Shown: positions 9,522 through 21,162 of the stretch, piece after piece | How the letters are laid out: every line of letters begins with the position of its first letter | Numbering within the stretch: position 1 is the stretch's first letter | NCBI RefSeq assembly: GCF_023715685.1 | Contig: NZ_JAMBOQ010000004.1 | Coordinates: forward strand, 1-64,000 | Source: Priestia aryabhattai | GTDB lineage: Bacteria > Bacillota > Bacilli > Bacillales > Bacillaceae_H | Length of the DNA: 64,000 nt | Direction: 5' to 3' | Program-made: the position numbers and the translations under genes | The notes under the pieces: generated by a model | The model's input: only the letters and a program-made list of their open reading frames with translations | Database searches by the model: none | What the model was told of the DNA's origin: nothing

Positions 9522-9837
9522 AGGGAAGAAGCAAATGATAAAGCCGGATATAGAGAAAATCTATAAAATTCTTAAAACAGTAGTATATAAAGACGCAATA
9601 TTCTCTAGTAAACAGAGAATGTTCGATTAAAGCACATGTGTTGTTTAATAAATATGAAGTAAAAAAGCACTCACAAGAGTGCTTTTTTACTTTGTTCAAG
9701 AACTAATTCTAAAAATGATTACTTGATATATAGGTATTTCTACACTCTCTGCGTACAAAAAACTGGAAAAAATTCTCTTTTGTAATTTATAATAATAGAG
9801 AACTATGTCGAATCCTGAATATTGGAGAGATTACTAT
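9522..9837. other. Intergenic region with terminator and a possible tiny ORF
   Basis: A 31-codon frame at 9535-9630 (MIKPDIEKIYKILKTVVY and onward) follows the SUKH gene behind a GGGAAG-like site. It may be a truncated relic. A clear terminator is at 9661-9688. Confidence 0.3.
9661..9688 (+). terminator. Rho-independent terminator
   Basis: AAAAAAGCACTC, loop ACAA, then GAGTGCTTTTTT. It ends the SUKH transcript and is symmetric enough to work in both directions. Confidence 0.88.
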
Positions 9838-10221
9838 ATGAGAAGATTACTTCCTTTTATAATTTTTACCATTTATTGCATTCCATATGTTTATTTATCT
9901 ATGCAAAAAGATTTTGAAGATGGTTCAAAGGCAAACTATATAATCATGGCCATGGTTACAGTCGTACTATCTTATCTAAGTGGGCTGATTAGAGCGGATT
10001 CATCACTTATTTTAGGAAATATAGTTTCTTTTAGCACTTCATACTTTTATAACGCATTAAGACTTCCTGGTCCAAAATGGGAAAAATATTTTTCGCCTTT
10101 TACTTCTGTTGAGCAAATCGTACTCATAAGCCTTGCGGCGCTTGTACTGCAGATGATTGTTTATACACTTGCTAGAAAACGAGCAAAGAGATACATTCGT
10201 AAAGCTATGATTTCAAAATAG
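9838..10221 (+). CDS. Small four-helix membrane protein of unknown function
   Basis: A 127-residue protein with four predicted membrane spans: LLPFIIFTIYCIPYVYL, IIMAMVTVVLSYLSGLI, LILGNIVSFSTSYFY and IVLISLAALVLQMIVYTLA. It ends with a positive cytoplasmic tail (RKRAKRYIRK). I use the internal ATG preceded by TTGGAGAG; an ATG 11 codons upstream has only a weak site. I do not recognise a family, and the neighbours give no hint. Confidence 0.6.
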   Translation: MRRLLPFIIFTIYCIPYVYLSMQKDFEDGSKANYIIMAMVTVVLSYLSGLIRADSSLILGNIVSFSTSYFYNALRLPGPKWEKYFSPFTSVEQIVLISLAALVLQMIVYTLARKRAKRYIRKAMISK

Positions 10222-10586
10222 CAAAAAAGAGAGTTAGTCATTTGATGTGCTAGACTCTTCAGGTGACTAGCTGAAAGAAGGGTTAAAAAGAAATTTATTC
10301 TGTCTTAGAAAATGTGGTAAAAAGCATTGGAAAGGATTCTCTTGTAGTCAAAAGAGGAAGGGAGAAGGGAAGCGTTATGAGGCGTGTACTTACCTGCTTT
10401 AAAAGGAGTACGAATCAATTAAATAACTTAGTTATACAACCCTCAAATATGTAACCGCAAACAAAAAGGCGTGTATTTTTCTTCCTACTTTAATTATACC
10501 ACATAAAAAAACGCCGATATAGACTGTTTATTCTTATTTACTGCTGGTAAAATCAATAAAACATTACCGGTTAGGAGAGATGTTGA
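10222..10586. other. Leader region of rph
   Basis: It contains a possible 25-codon leader ORF (10377-10454). On the minus strand there is an extended -10 element TGGTATAAT (about 10493-10501) pointing away from rph. Inverted GGCGT/ACGCC segments flank an AT-rich core at about 10468-10515. No rifamycin-associated element of the actinobacterial type was recognised. Confidence 0.35.
10377..10454 (+). CDS. Possible leader peptide upstream of rph
   Basis: A 25-codon frame beginning MRRVLTCFKRSTNQL, with a purine-rich GGGAGAAGGGAAG site before the ATG. It lies 132 bases before rph. A leader ORF in front of an antibiotic-resistance gene could act in translation-coupled induction, but no clear alternative hairpins or T-tract were seen. 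Its reality is uncertain. Confidence 0.2.
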   Translation: MRRVLTCFKRSTNQLNNLVIQPSNM

Positions 10587-13193
<2,607 letters not shown>

Positions 13194-13284
13194 AAGCTAA
13201 AGATTCTTACGTTGTTTTTCTTCTTTTCATCTAATTAATAGATAAAGAATTGTCTAGATTTTTTTGCGCATCTTCAGTCAATAC

Positions 13285-13315
13285 AAAAAGGCAGGCCATT
13301 ATGAACTGCCTTTTT
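13285..13315. terminator. Terminator between rph and the convergent hydrolase
   Basis: AAAAAGGCAG / CTGCCTTTTT with a short loop. The A-tract and T-tract allow use in both directions. Confidence 0.85.
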
Positions 13316-13343
13316 CATATTGGTGACGCAGTAGATTTGAACG

Positions 13344-14090
13344 TTAAATGCTGACTTTTTTTATAGCCGACTGCTGCACATGTTCTATAAACAGTTTAAA
13401 TAAATTCAGCATTGAAGTATGTTTTTTTGCCATCATTTCTGGATGCCACTGCACGCCAACTACAAATTGCTCTCCTTGTTTTTCAATGGCTTCAATGACT
13501 CCATCTTTTGCCCATGCGGAAACTTCAAAACCTGGCGCTACGTCTTTAATAGCTTGGTGGTGAAATGAATTAATAAGAGCTTGATTACCGTAAAGGTCAT
13601 GTAAGCGTGTTCCGTCTTTAATCATGATGGAATGAGAAGGATCGCTTGTATTGTTGTATTGATCATGTTTGATAAATGACTCTTCAATGTCTGACATGTC
13701 TTGATAAAGAGTGCCGCCATAAGCAACGTTTAAAATTTGTAACCCGCGGCAAATCGCTAATACCGGCTTTCCTTGATCAATCACATGCTTTAACAATAGC
13801 TGTTCAGAATGATCTCGTGCTAAAAAAGGTGAGCCCGTTTTGGTTGTTGGTTCTTCGCCGTATAAAAGGGGATTAACGTCTTGTCCACCTGACAAAATCA
13901 ATCCGTCTATACTTTCTGCCTGCGCTTTAATCATTTCTTCGTCTTCTAGCACTGGCAAGATAAAAGGAACTCCGCCGCTGAGTGCTGCTGATTCGATATA
14001 ATCGTTGTTTACATACGCTCGCTTATAGCCTGGAAAACGTCCTCCTTGATCCACAATAATGCTTCCTGATATACCAATTAAAAATCCCAC
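13344..14090 (-). CDS. Peptidase C26 gamma-glutamyl hydrolase-like protein (PuuD-like)
   Basis: A 248-residue class-I glutamine amidotransferase-like hydrolase. Catalytic Cys is in PVLAICRGLQILNVAYGG, and the His-Glu pair is in VVGVQWHPEMM. DGLILSGGQDVNPLLYGEEP is typical of gamma-glutamyl-GABA hydrolases. I choose the GTG start (reading GFLIGISGS) because AAAGGAG lies nine bases upstream; the longer frame adds 27 residues unlike the family. It is divergent from an oligopeptide ABC operon, with -10 elements on the two strands about 40 bases apart. This suggests cleavage of an imported gamma-glutamyl compound, but that is inference. Confidence 0.82.
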   Translation of the reverse strand: MGFLIGISGSIIVDQGGRFPGYKRAYVNNDYIESAALSGGVPFILPVLEDEEMIKAQAESIDGLILSGGQDVNPLLYGEEPTTKTGSPFLARDHSEQLLLKHVIDQGKPVLAICRGLQILNVAYGGTLYQDMSDIEESFIKHDQYNNTSDPSHSIMIKDGTRLHDLYGNQALINSFHHQAIKDVAPGFEVSAWAKDGVIEAIEKQGEQFVVGVQWHPEMMAKKHTSMLNLFKLFIEHVQQSAIKKVSI

Positions 14091-14382
14091 TGTTGTTTTC
14101 TCCTTTTCTGTTAAATTACCATTTCTTGAGATGTTTTTTTCTTTTTTACTGTGTTGATAAAGTATTCTCAACCTCTTGCTCTATAAGAAATAAATGGTTC
14201 TTTTGTTCAACTATTATACATATATACCATATTTATTTAATAGAAAATGGTATAATAGCCCCCGTATGTTAAAAATACTAATTGCCAAAGGTAGAAGGTA
14301 GTGCTACAATTGTTCACATTCCTACTATTCTTCTTATTATAGTCGGATTAAAATTTTATACAAGGAAATAGGAGTGATTTTA
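14091..14382. promoter_or_regulatory. Divergent promoter region, C26 hydrolase / oligopeptide ABC operon
   Basis: A rightward extended -10 TGGTATAAT lies at 14248-14256. A leftward -10 TATAAT (minus strand) lies at 14213-14218. The closeness of the two suggests joint control of hydrolase and transporter. About 110 bases of leader precede the substrate-binding gene; no riboswitch was recognised. Confidence 0.5.
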
Positions 14383-15921
14383 GTGAAAAGGACTTATTTA
14401 CTTTTCATTTCTCTTTTAACCATTGTCCTCATGGTAGCAGGGTGCAGTGGTAACGCAAGTAAAAATACTTCAAGTGAAAAAGAAGGAAAAGAAGGCGGAA
14501 CGCTAAACGTCGCGTCTCAAAGTGAACCAGCAACGCTAGATGCTCAAATCACTGGGGACTCAGATGTGAAAGATGCAACGCGCAGTATCTATGAAGGGTT
14601 AATGATTTTAGACGACAAAGGAAATCCTAAGCCTGACTTAGCGTCTAAAGTAGATATTAGCGATGATAAAAAAACATACACGTTCCAATTAAGAAAAGGG
14701 ATTAAATTTCATAACGGTAAAGAAATGACTGCAGATGACGTTGTCGCTTCTATTAACCGCTGGATTAAGCTATCGTCCCTTGGGAAAACAAACTTCTCTG
14801 GTGCTGAAATGACAAAAACCAATGATGATACGGTGGAACTTCATTTACCATCACCAAATGTTAACACGCTGTCTTTATTAGCTGATCCAATCCCCGCAGC
14901 AGCTATTTTACCAAAAGAAGTCGTTGACAATGCATCTGATGAAGGGATCAAAGACTACATAGGAACAGGTCCATATAAAGTAAAAGAATGGAAGAAAAAT
15001 CAATATCTTTTATTAGAGAAATTTAAAGATTATTCTTCAAAAGGCCGCGAAGTTAAGAAAACTCCTCACGTCGATGAAATTAAGATTAGTTTCGTAAGCG
15101 ATGAGTCAACTAGGATTTCTGGTATTACAACCGGACAATTTGACGTTGCGCTATCTGTATCAAGCGATAATGCCAAACAAGTTGAAGGCAGTCAAAATGC
15201 AAAAGTAGAAACATCACCAGGCGGATTTATGGGACTTTTCTACAACGCAGATAAAGGCGTCTTTAAAGACATCAATGCACGAAAAGCAGTTAACGCAGCT
15301 CTTAACTCAAAAGATATCTTAGACAGTTCTTACGGAAGCTCAGCTTATTACAAGCTTTCTTCATCCATTGTGAACAAAGAGTATCCAAACTACTACAGTA
15401 CAGCTGGAAAAGAAGAATACAACCAGCATGATAAGAAAAAAGCAAAAGAATATTTGAAGAAATCTGGTTATAACGGGGAAGAAATTCGCTTAATGGCGTC
15501 TCGTGATTACCAAGATCAATACAATACAGCTGTTGTAGTTCAACAAGAATTAAAAGACATTGGTATGAATGTAAAGCTAGAAGTATACGACTGGGCGACA
15601 TTCAGCGATAAAATGAGTGATACAAACCAATGGGACATCTATCCTGTTGACTGGAACGCCCGTTCTACCATCTTCCAAGGATTCTGGACTACAAAAGGTA
15701 CATCAGTTGAAAAATCAATGGACTACTTAAATAAAATTAAAGCTGCTCCTTCTGTTAAAGAAGCTCGCAGTGACATTGATGCCATTCAACAATACGTATG
15801 GGACGAGCTTCCATTCACGCTTATTGGTCATAAAGTGAATATCAATGCTGTTTCTAACAATGCAAAAGGATATGAATACAATTTAGGTCCAATTTTCTAC
15901 AATATGAGTTTAACAAAATAA
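14383..15921 (+). CDS. Peptide ABC transporter substrate-binding lipoprotein
   Basis: A 512-residue SBP_bac_5 (cluster C) binding protein anchored outside the membrane. The signal peptide ends in the lipobox VAGC, followed by a Ser/Asn/Lys-rich linker. Family motifs are GGTLNVASQSEPATLDAQ, YEGLMILDDKGNPKPDLASK, TYTFQLRKGIKFHNGKEMTA and the hinge sequence IGTGPYKVKEWKKNQYLLLE. I start at the second GTG, eight bases after AGGAG. It heads a five-gene operon with two permeases and two ATPases. Its ligand (di- or oligopeptide, or a gamma-glutamyl compound) cannot be told from sequence. Confidence 0.88.
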   Translation: MKRTYLLFISLLTIVLMVAGCSGNASKNTSSEKEGKEGGTLNVASQSEPATLDAQITGDSDVKDATRSIYEGLMILDDKGNPKPDLASKVDISDDKKTYTFQLRKGIKFHNGKEMTADDVVASINRWIKLSSLGKTNFSGAEMTKTNDDTVELHLPSPNVNTLSLLADPIPAAAILPKEVVDNASDEGIKDYIGTGPYKVKEWKKNQYLLLEKFKDYSSKGREVKKTPHVDEIKISFVSDESTRISGITTGQFDVALSVSSDNAKQVEGSQNAKVETSPGGFMGLFYNADKGVFKDINARKAVNAALNSKDILDSSYGSSAYYKLSSSIVNKEYPNYYSTAGKEEYNQHDKKKAKEYLKKSGYNGEEIRLMASRDYQDQYNTAVVVQQELKDIGMNVKLEVYDWATFSDKMSDTNQWDIYPVDWNARSTIFQGFWTTKGTSVEKSMDYLNKIKAAPSVKEARSDIDAIQQYVWDELPFTLIGHKVNINAVSNNAKGYEYNLGPIFYNMSLTK

Positions 15922-15938
15922 TATTTTACTAATTTAAT

Positions 15939-15964
15939 AAGCAGAGGGCAGGTGCTCTCTGCTT
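15939..15964 (+). other. Intercistronic stem-loop after the binding-protein gene
   Basis: AAGCAGAG and CTCTGCTT pair over a ten-base loop between the binding-protein and permease genes, with no T-tract. Such hairpins stabilise or partly terminate mRNA so that binding protein exceeds permease; that role is inferred. Confidence 0.55.
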
Positions 15965-15980
15965 TAGAAAGGAGTTTACG

Positions 15981-16934
15981 ATGGGAGCTTATACGATTAA
16001 GAGACTTTTTGCACTAATTCCTGTTTTATTCATTGTGTCTATTGTTGTGTTCTTAATTACGCGCTTAACGCCTGGGAATCCCGCTGCAATCATTTTAGGA
16101 CAAGGCGCAAGTGCAGAACAAATTGCAGCGCTGAGCAAAGAAATGGGATTGGATGAGCCTGTTTTCAATCAATACTTTATTTGGCTGTCTAACATCTTTC
16201 ACGGAGATTTTGGCTATTCCTACTTTTTAAATAAACCTGTGCTCGGGGCGATTTGGGATAACGTAGGTCCTACGGTTTCTCTAGCTATACTTGCACAAAT
16301 TTTTGGCGTGGCCTTTGCTTTACTATTTGGTATATATGCAGCTAAACATAAAGGAACGATTCGTGATGAAAGCATTATGGGAGTCAGCCTTTTAGGTATT
16401 TCCATTCCTAGCTTTCTTCTCGGTTCATTCCTTATTTTGCTTTTTGCTGTACAGCTTCGAATTTTCCCTGTCTCAGGATACGTTCCGTTAAATGCTGGAT
16501 TATTTGAGTACTTAAAATATTTAGTTTTACCAACGATTACGCTTGGAGCGATTCAAGCTGCATTAATTACCCGTATGACGCGTTCATCTTTACTCGATAC
16601 CATTTCTGAGAACTTTGTCAAAACGGCAAAAGCAAAAGGATTAAATGAACGTACAATTATGCTTAAGCATACGCTGCGCGTGAGTTTTTTACCGATTTTA
16701 ACAGTTATTGGAGAATCATTTGCGGGGCTTGTGACTGGAGCGGCAGTAACAGAATCATTATTTAACATTCCAGGGCTAGGTCAGCTGATTGTTTCATCGA
16801 TTGAACGCCGAGATTACGCGCTTATTCAAGGAGCCGTACTTCTAATTACGGTTGCTTACGTGGTCATCAATTTAGTTGTTGATTTGCTGTATGCCGTGAT
16901 CGATCCGCGTGTACGCAATTCTTATCATGATTAA
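15981..16934 (+). CDS. Peptide ABC transporter permease (DppB/OppB type)
   Basis: A 317-residue inner-membrane permease. The N-terminus YTIKRLFALIPVLFIVSIVVF is the typical first span of DppB/OppB subunits, followed by a long external loop and five further spans. The ATPase-contacting EAA loop is FVKTAKAKGLNERTIMLKHT. The start has AAAGGAG. It pairs with the DppC-type permease 15 bases downstream to form the channel of the peptide importer. Confidence 0.9.
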   Translation: MGAYTIKRLFALIPVLFIVSIVVFLITRLTPGNPAAIILGQGASAEQIAALSKEMGLDEPVFNQYFIWLSNIFHGDFGYSYFLNKPVLGAIWDNVGPTVSLAILAQIFGVAFALLFGIYAAKHKGTIRDESIMGVSLLGISIPSFLLGSFLILLFAVQLRIFPVSGYVPLNAGLFEYLKYLVLPTITLGAIQAALITRMTRSSLLDTISENFVKTAKAKGLNERTIMLKHTLRVSFLPILTVIGESFAGLVTGAAVTESLFNIPGLGQLIVSSIERRDYALIQGAVLLITVAYVVINLVVDLLYAVIDPRVRNSYHD

Positions 16935-16949
16935 AGGAGGGTGATGAAT

Positions 16950-17852
16950 GTGAACGCACAACAAAATACTGAGACCATTTCAGTAACTGCAAAGAAAAAA
17001 AGAAACCCAGCGGCAGCACGCTTTTTCTCAAATCGTTTGCTAGTAAGAGGAGCGATACTTATTTTATTATCTATTTTGATTGCTGTTTTTGCTCCGCTCA
17101 TTTCTCCTTTTGGTAGCTTACAAATCGACCCTGCAAACCGTTTAGCACCGCCATCAAGCACGCACTGGTTTGGAACAGATAACTTTGGACGAGATGTATT
17201 TAGTCGGACAATGTACGGCGTCAGAATATCATTAATGATTGGAGCCGCAGTAACGATTATTGCTACTGTACTTGGTTTAATCGTTGGACTTTTATCTTCT
17301 TATTATAAAATTCTTGATTATATTTTAATGAGAATTTGTGACGGCTTGTTTGCTTTTCCATCTATTTTACTAGCAATTGCAATCATGTCTGCTTTAGGAC
17401 CTAAAACAAGTAACGTTATTATCGCACTGAGCCTTGTATTTATTCCTTCAATCGCGAGAATTGTTCGTTCAGCTGCGCTTGTTGTAAAAGAAAAAACCTT
17501 TATTGAAGCGTTAAAAGCTCAAGGAGCGAGCTCACTTCGAATCATTTGTTTTCATATGGCGCCAAACGTCTTATCGCCTTTGATCGTTCAAGTAACGTAC
17601 GTGTTTGCCGTGACAATTTTAACAGAGGCCTCGCTAAGCTTTTTAGGAGCCGGGATTCCCGCACCAACGCCAAGCTTGGGAAATATGCTGTATGACGGAA
17701 AGCTTGCTATTTACAACGCATGGTGGATGACTGTGTTTCCTGGCGTGTTCATTATTTTAATTGTACTTGGTCTTAATCTATTTGGTGACGGTCTGCGCGA
17801 CTGGTTAAATCCGAAAAACGTAATGCTGAAGAAAAGGAGGAAAAAACATTGA
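16950..17852 (+). CDS. Peptide ABC transporter permease (DppC/OppC type)
   Basis: A 300-residue permease with the DppC-type N-terminal span (LLVRGAILILLSILIAVFAP), the conserved HWFGTDNFGRDVFSRTMYG and the EAA loop FIEALKAQGASSLRIICFHM. I choose the GTG at 16950 because AAAGGAGG lies nine bases before it; upstream GTG and ATG codons are too close to the site. Its stop overlaps the TTG start of the next gene, showing translational coupling. Confidence 0.88.
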   Translation: MNAQQNTETISVTAKKKRNPAAARFFSNRLLVRGAILILLSILIAVFAPLISPFGSLQIDPANRLAPPSSTHWFGTDNFGRDVFSRTMYGVRISLMIGAAVTIIATVLGLIVGLLSSYYKILDYILMRICDGLFAFPSILLAIAIMSALGPKTSNVIIALSLVFIPSIARIVRSAALVVKEKTFIEALKAQGASSLRIICFHMAPNVLSPLIVQVTYVFAVTILTEASLSFLGAGIPAPTPSLGNMLYDGKLAIYNAWWMTVFPGVFIILIVLGLNLFGDGLRDWLNPKNVMLKKRRKKH

Positions 17853-18847
17853 GTAACGCCCTTTTAAAATTAGAAGACTTACAAGTAACTTTTACAACGT
17901 ATAGCGGAGAAGTAACGGCTGTTGACAATGTATCTCTTCAATTAAATAAAGGAGAAATATTAGGAATTGTCGGTGAATCAGGATCTGGAAAAAGCGTAAC
18001 GTCCGAATCTATTCTTCAGCTATTAGATGAAGATCTAACAAGCTACGATGGCAAGATTTTGTTTGAAGGAAAAAACTTATTGGACATGTCTTCAAAGCAA
18101 ATTCAAAAGCTAAGAGGAAACGAAATCTCAATGATTTTCCAAGATCCAATGTCGTCTTTAAACCCCGTTATGCCAATTGGAAAACAAATTGCTGAAGTAA
18201 TTCGTCTGCATCAAAAAGTCTCTAAAAAAGAAGCGCAAAAGAAAGTCGTAGAGCTTTTGAGACTAACTGGCATTCCATCTCCAGAACAGCGAGCAAAAGA
18301 GTATCCGCATGAAATCTCTGGAGGAATGAGGCAGCGCATTATGATTGCGATGGCTTTAGCCTGTGAGCCGAAGCTTCTTATTGCCGATGAGCCAACAACG
18401 GCTTTAGACGTAACCATTCAAGCGCAAATCCTTGATCTTATGATGAATTTAAAAGATAAGCTCAACATGGGCGTGCTTTTCATCACCCATGATTTAGGGG
18501 TTGTGGCTAATATTTGTACAAAAGTAGCCGTGATGTATTTAGGACAAGTGGTGGAAGAAACGGACGTTAAAGCGCTGTTTTCAAAGCCGTTACACCCTTA
18601 TACAATGGGCTTGATTAAGTCGGTTCCTCACTTAGATGGCGACAGAACACAAGAGCTTTCGTCCATTCCTGGAACGGTTCCACCGCTTTCAAACGTGCCA
18701 GGCGGCTGTCGTTTTGCACCAAGATGCCCATTTGCAACGGAAAAATGCCATAAAGAAGTACCTGTTTTAGAGCATGCCAATGATACGCATCGCGTTCGAT
18801 GTTGGCATTATGAAAAAATTCAAGAAGGAGAGGTTGCGTATGTCTAA
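17849..18847 (+). CDS. Peptide ABC transporter ATP-binding protein (DppD/OppD type)
   Basis: A 332-residue ATPase. Walker A is GESGSGKS (42-49), the signature is ISGGMRQR and Walker B is LLIADEPTTALD. The C-terminal oligopeptide/dipeptide extension is seen as GCRFAPRCPFATEKCHKEVP, with three cysteines as in OppD/F proteins, which often bind a Fe-S cluster. The TTG start follows AAGGAGG and overlaps the previous stop by four bases. It works as a heterodimer with the next gene product. Confidence 0.9.
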   Translation: MSNALLKLEDLQVTFTTYSGEVTAVDNVSLQLNKGEILGIVGESGSGKSVTSESILQLLDEDLTSYDGKILFEGKNLLDMSSKQIQKLRGNEISMIFQDPMSSLNPVMPIGKQIAEVIRLHQKVSKKEAQKKVVELLRLTGIPSPEQRAKEYPHEISGGMRQRIMIAMALACEPKLLIADEPTTALDVTIQAQILDLMMNLKDKLNMGVLFITHDLGVVANICTKVAVMYLGQVVEETDVKALFSKPLHPYTMGLIKSVPHLDGDRTQELSSIPGTVPPLSNVPGGCRFAPRCPFATEKCHKEVPVLEHANDTHRVRCWHYEKIQEGEVAYV

Positions 18848-19829
18848 TGAAGCAAAACAGCAAAGCGCCAAGCCCTTGCTTAAAGTTCGCAACCTGCAAA
18901 AGTATTATCCGGTTCGTTCTGCTTTAGGAAAAGCGAAAGGCCAAATCAAAGCGGTTCAAGATTTATCCTTTGATATTTATGAAGGCGAAACGTACGGATT
19001 AGTAGGTGAATCCGGCTGCGGGAAAAGCACAGCTGGGCGCACGCTTTTAAAATTAGTAGAACCAACGGGCGGAGAAGCACAGTTTAATGGAGAAAGTATT
19101 TTCGAATCTAAAGCATCACGCTTACGGACGATTCGTAAAGATTTACAAATGATTTTCCAAGATCCTCATACTTCTCTTAACCCAAGGAAAAAAATTGGTG
19201 CTTCCATTCAAGAAACATTAACGATTCATAATGTAGGAGCAAAAAGCGAACGAAAGCAGCTTGTCATTGAGTTATTAAAAAAGCTTGGGTTTAACGAAGA
19301 AGATTATAACCGTTACCCGCACGAATTTTCAGGCGGCCAGCGCCAGCGCATAGGCATCGCACGTTCATTGATTTTAAACCCAAAGCTCATCATTTGTGAT
19401 GAGCCGGTTTCAGCACTGGACGTATCCATTCAAGCACAAATCTTAAACTTACTGCGCAGTTTGCAAAGAGAAATGAAGCTTTCATATCTTTTTATCTCCC
19501 ACGATTTAAGCGTTGTAAGACATATTGCGGACCGCGTTGGAGTGATGTATTTAGGAAGATTAGTAGAAGAAGGGCCAACAGATGAGATTTTTTCAAATCC
19601 TCGTCATCCTTACACAAAACTTCTTTTATCATCTGTGCCGGCGATTCACGAACATGAAAAACGCGAAAAAATTGAGGTTAAAGGTGAAATTCCTTCTCCT
19701 CTTAATCCACCTTCAGGCTGTGCGTTTCATAAAAGATGCCCGTTCGCATTTGACCGCTGCGTGAAAGAAACACCTGAAGATACAGTGATTGATAGCAAGC
19801 ATAAAGTAAAATGTCATCTTTACAGTTAA
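18840..19829 (+). CDS. Peptide ABC transporter ATP-binding protein (DppF/OppF type)
   Basis: A 329-residue ATPase with Walker A GESGCGKS, signature FSGGQRQR, Walker B LIICDEPVSALD and the C-terminal GCAFHKRCPFAFDRC motif. I start at MSNEAKQQ because AAGGAG lies nine bases before it, within the end of the previous gene (8-base overlap); the longer frame has no site. It completes the transporter operon, which ends at the terminator at 19899-19931. Confidence 0.9.
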   Translation: MSNEAKQQSAKPLLKVRNLQKYYPVRSALGKAKGQIKAVQDLSFDIYEGETYGLVGESGCGKSTAGRTLLKLVEPTGGEAQFNGESIFESKASRLRTIRKDLQMIFQDPHTSLNPRKKIGASIQETLTIHNVGAKSERKQLVIELLKKLGFNEEDYNRYPHEFSGGQRQRIGIARSLILNPKLIICDEPVSALDVSIQAQILNLLRSLQREMKLSYLFISHDLSVVRHIADRVGVMYLGRLVEEGPTDEIFSNPRHPYTKLLLSSVPAIHEHEKREKIEVKGEIPSPLNPPSGCAFHKRCPFAFDRCVKETPEDTVIDSKHKVKCHLYS

Positions 19830-19898
19830 GATGAAAAGCTGTAGCTTTATGGAAAACAAGCGTATTGAAACAGCAGAACAGTCGAATATATAGAAATG

Positions 19899-19931
19899 AA
19901 AAAAGTCACTAGTGCCTCTAGTGGCTTTTTT
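19899..19931 (+). terminator. Terminator of the peptide ABC operon
   Basis: AAAAAAGTCACTAG / CTAGTGGCTTTTTT hairpin, 70 bases after the last ATPase gene. Confidence 0.85.
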
Positions 19932-20058
19932 GTGAAAACAAGAGGGTTAAAGGGCATGCAAAAGTTCTTATTCAGCATATTAGATTCATTTTTATGTAAA
20001 AAACGAATATTTTAATGATAATATAGTTCTATAAATATACATAAAAAGGAGTTTTTGG

Positions 20059-21066
20059 ATGAAAAAAGAATCTTTTGTTTTGTCGATTCTATTATTCTTA
20101 TGTGTAGGTGGATTAACAGAATGTAGCTTTTTAGATGAAAAGGAAACTGCTACAAGCGGTCAAGAAACAAAGGAAAAGGTAGAAACAAAAGGAGAAAGCA
20201 ACGAAGCAATCAAAAAGAAAGAGCCTCAAGATAGTGCTACTAAAGGTTTAGATAAAGACACAAGTAAAGTGACAGAAAAAGAGAAAGAGTCCTCAAAACA
20301 AGGGAACAAGCAGGAAGAAAGTTCTACGAAGGTAGCGAAAGAAACTGAAACAGCATCTAGTAAAGTTGACTGGGGAAGCACCTGGAGCAGAGATATTGAT
20401 ACAGATCCTGCTGGAATAGATATTACTAACCTAAAGGGTAATACGTTTAAATTTAAACTAAATTCGAATCATTTAGATAACCCGAAAGATGTTAGTACGG
20501 GACTTGTAAGCGCTGGAGACGTAGAAGGAACTGCGAAGATTGAAGGAAATGTCGCTACTCAAATAACAGATGATATAGAAAGCGGTTGTATGATTAAGAT
20601 GACTAACTATACGAGTTATATCCAAGTTGAAGAGATTTCTAATTGTTCAAAAGCTGGAGGAATAGGCGTTTACTACGAAGGTACATATCAAAAAGGTGAT
20701 ATATCGTCACAGGAAGAGAAAACTGATAACACTACGATTTCAGAGGATACTGAAGAAAATAAGCAAGACCAAGAAAAGAGCGAAGAATCAAGCACAGAAG
20801 AAATTCCATCAGGAAAATCACAAGATCTGTTGACACATGAAGAAGCGGAACAGCGTGTAAAAGAATTTCTGAGTTTATCAATGGATAATATGTATTATGT
20901 ATATGATGGGGATACTCCAGAAGGGAATTATTCAATACGTGTCTATCAATATCAAGAAGCAACAGCAGATTCAACTGAACACGAAGCTTTTTATGGTTTT
21001 TATACAGTGAATCCGCAAACTGGAGAAGTAGCCGATGCATATGCCGATTTAAAAGAAAGTAACTAA
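20059..21066 (+). CDS. Secreted or membrane-attached protein with Lys/Glu-rich linkers, function unknown
   Basis: A 335-residue protein. The N-terminal hydrophobic segment SFVLSILLFLCVGGLTEC looks like a signal peptide. Cys sits where a lipobox would be, but Glu at -1 (LTEC) is not canonical, so lipidation is uncertain. Residues about 30-105 are a low-complexity Lys/Glu/Ser/Thr linker. About 110-215 form a globular segment (DWGSTWSRDIDTDPAGIDIT), a second acidic linker follows, and the last 80 residues (HEEAEQRVKEFLSL to GFYTVNPQTGEVADAYADL) resemble a PepSY-like fold. The start has AAAAGGAG. It appears monocistronic. I recognise no named family. Confidence 0.6.
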   Translation: MKKESFVLSILLFLCVGGLTECSFLDEKETATSGQETKEKVETKGESNEAIKKKEPQDSATKGLDKDTSKVTEKEKESSKQGNKQEESSTKVAKETETASSKVDWGSTWSRDIDTDPAGIDITNLKGNTFKFKLNSNHLDNPKDVSTGLVSAGDVEGTAKIEGNVATQITDDIESGCMIKMTNYTSYIQVEEISNCSKAGGIGVYYEGTYQKGDISSQEEKTDNTTISEDTEENKQDQEKSEESSTEEIPSGKSQDLLTHEEAEQRVKEFLSLSMDNMYYVYDGDTPEGNYSIRVYQYQEATADSTEHEAFYGFYTVNPQTGEVADAYADLKESN

Positions 21067-21162
21067 AAGATCTTTATAAACAAAATAATCCTTGCTAAGC
21101 TACCTATCCTAATATATGGAGATATGAAAACGAAACGTGGTATTATAGTATCGGTGATAATT

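Noticed and set aside
14260..14382. Riboswitch or T-box in the leader of the peptide ABC operon
   Set aside because: No T-box sequence (TGGNACCGCG), terminator/antiterminator pair or known aptamer core was found.
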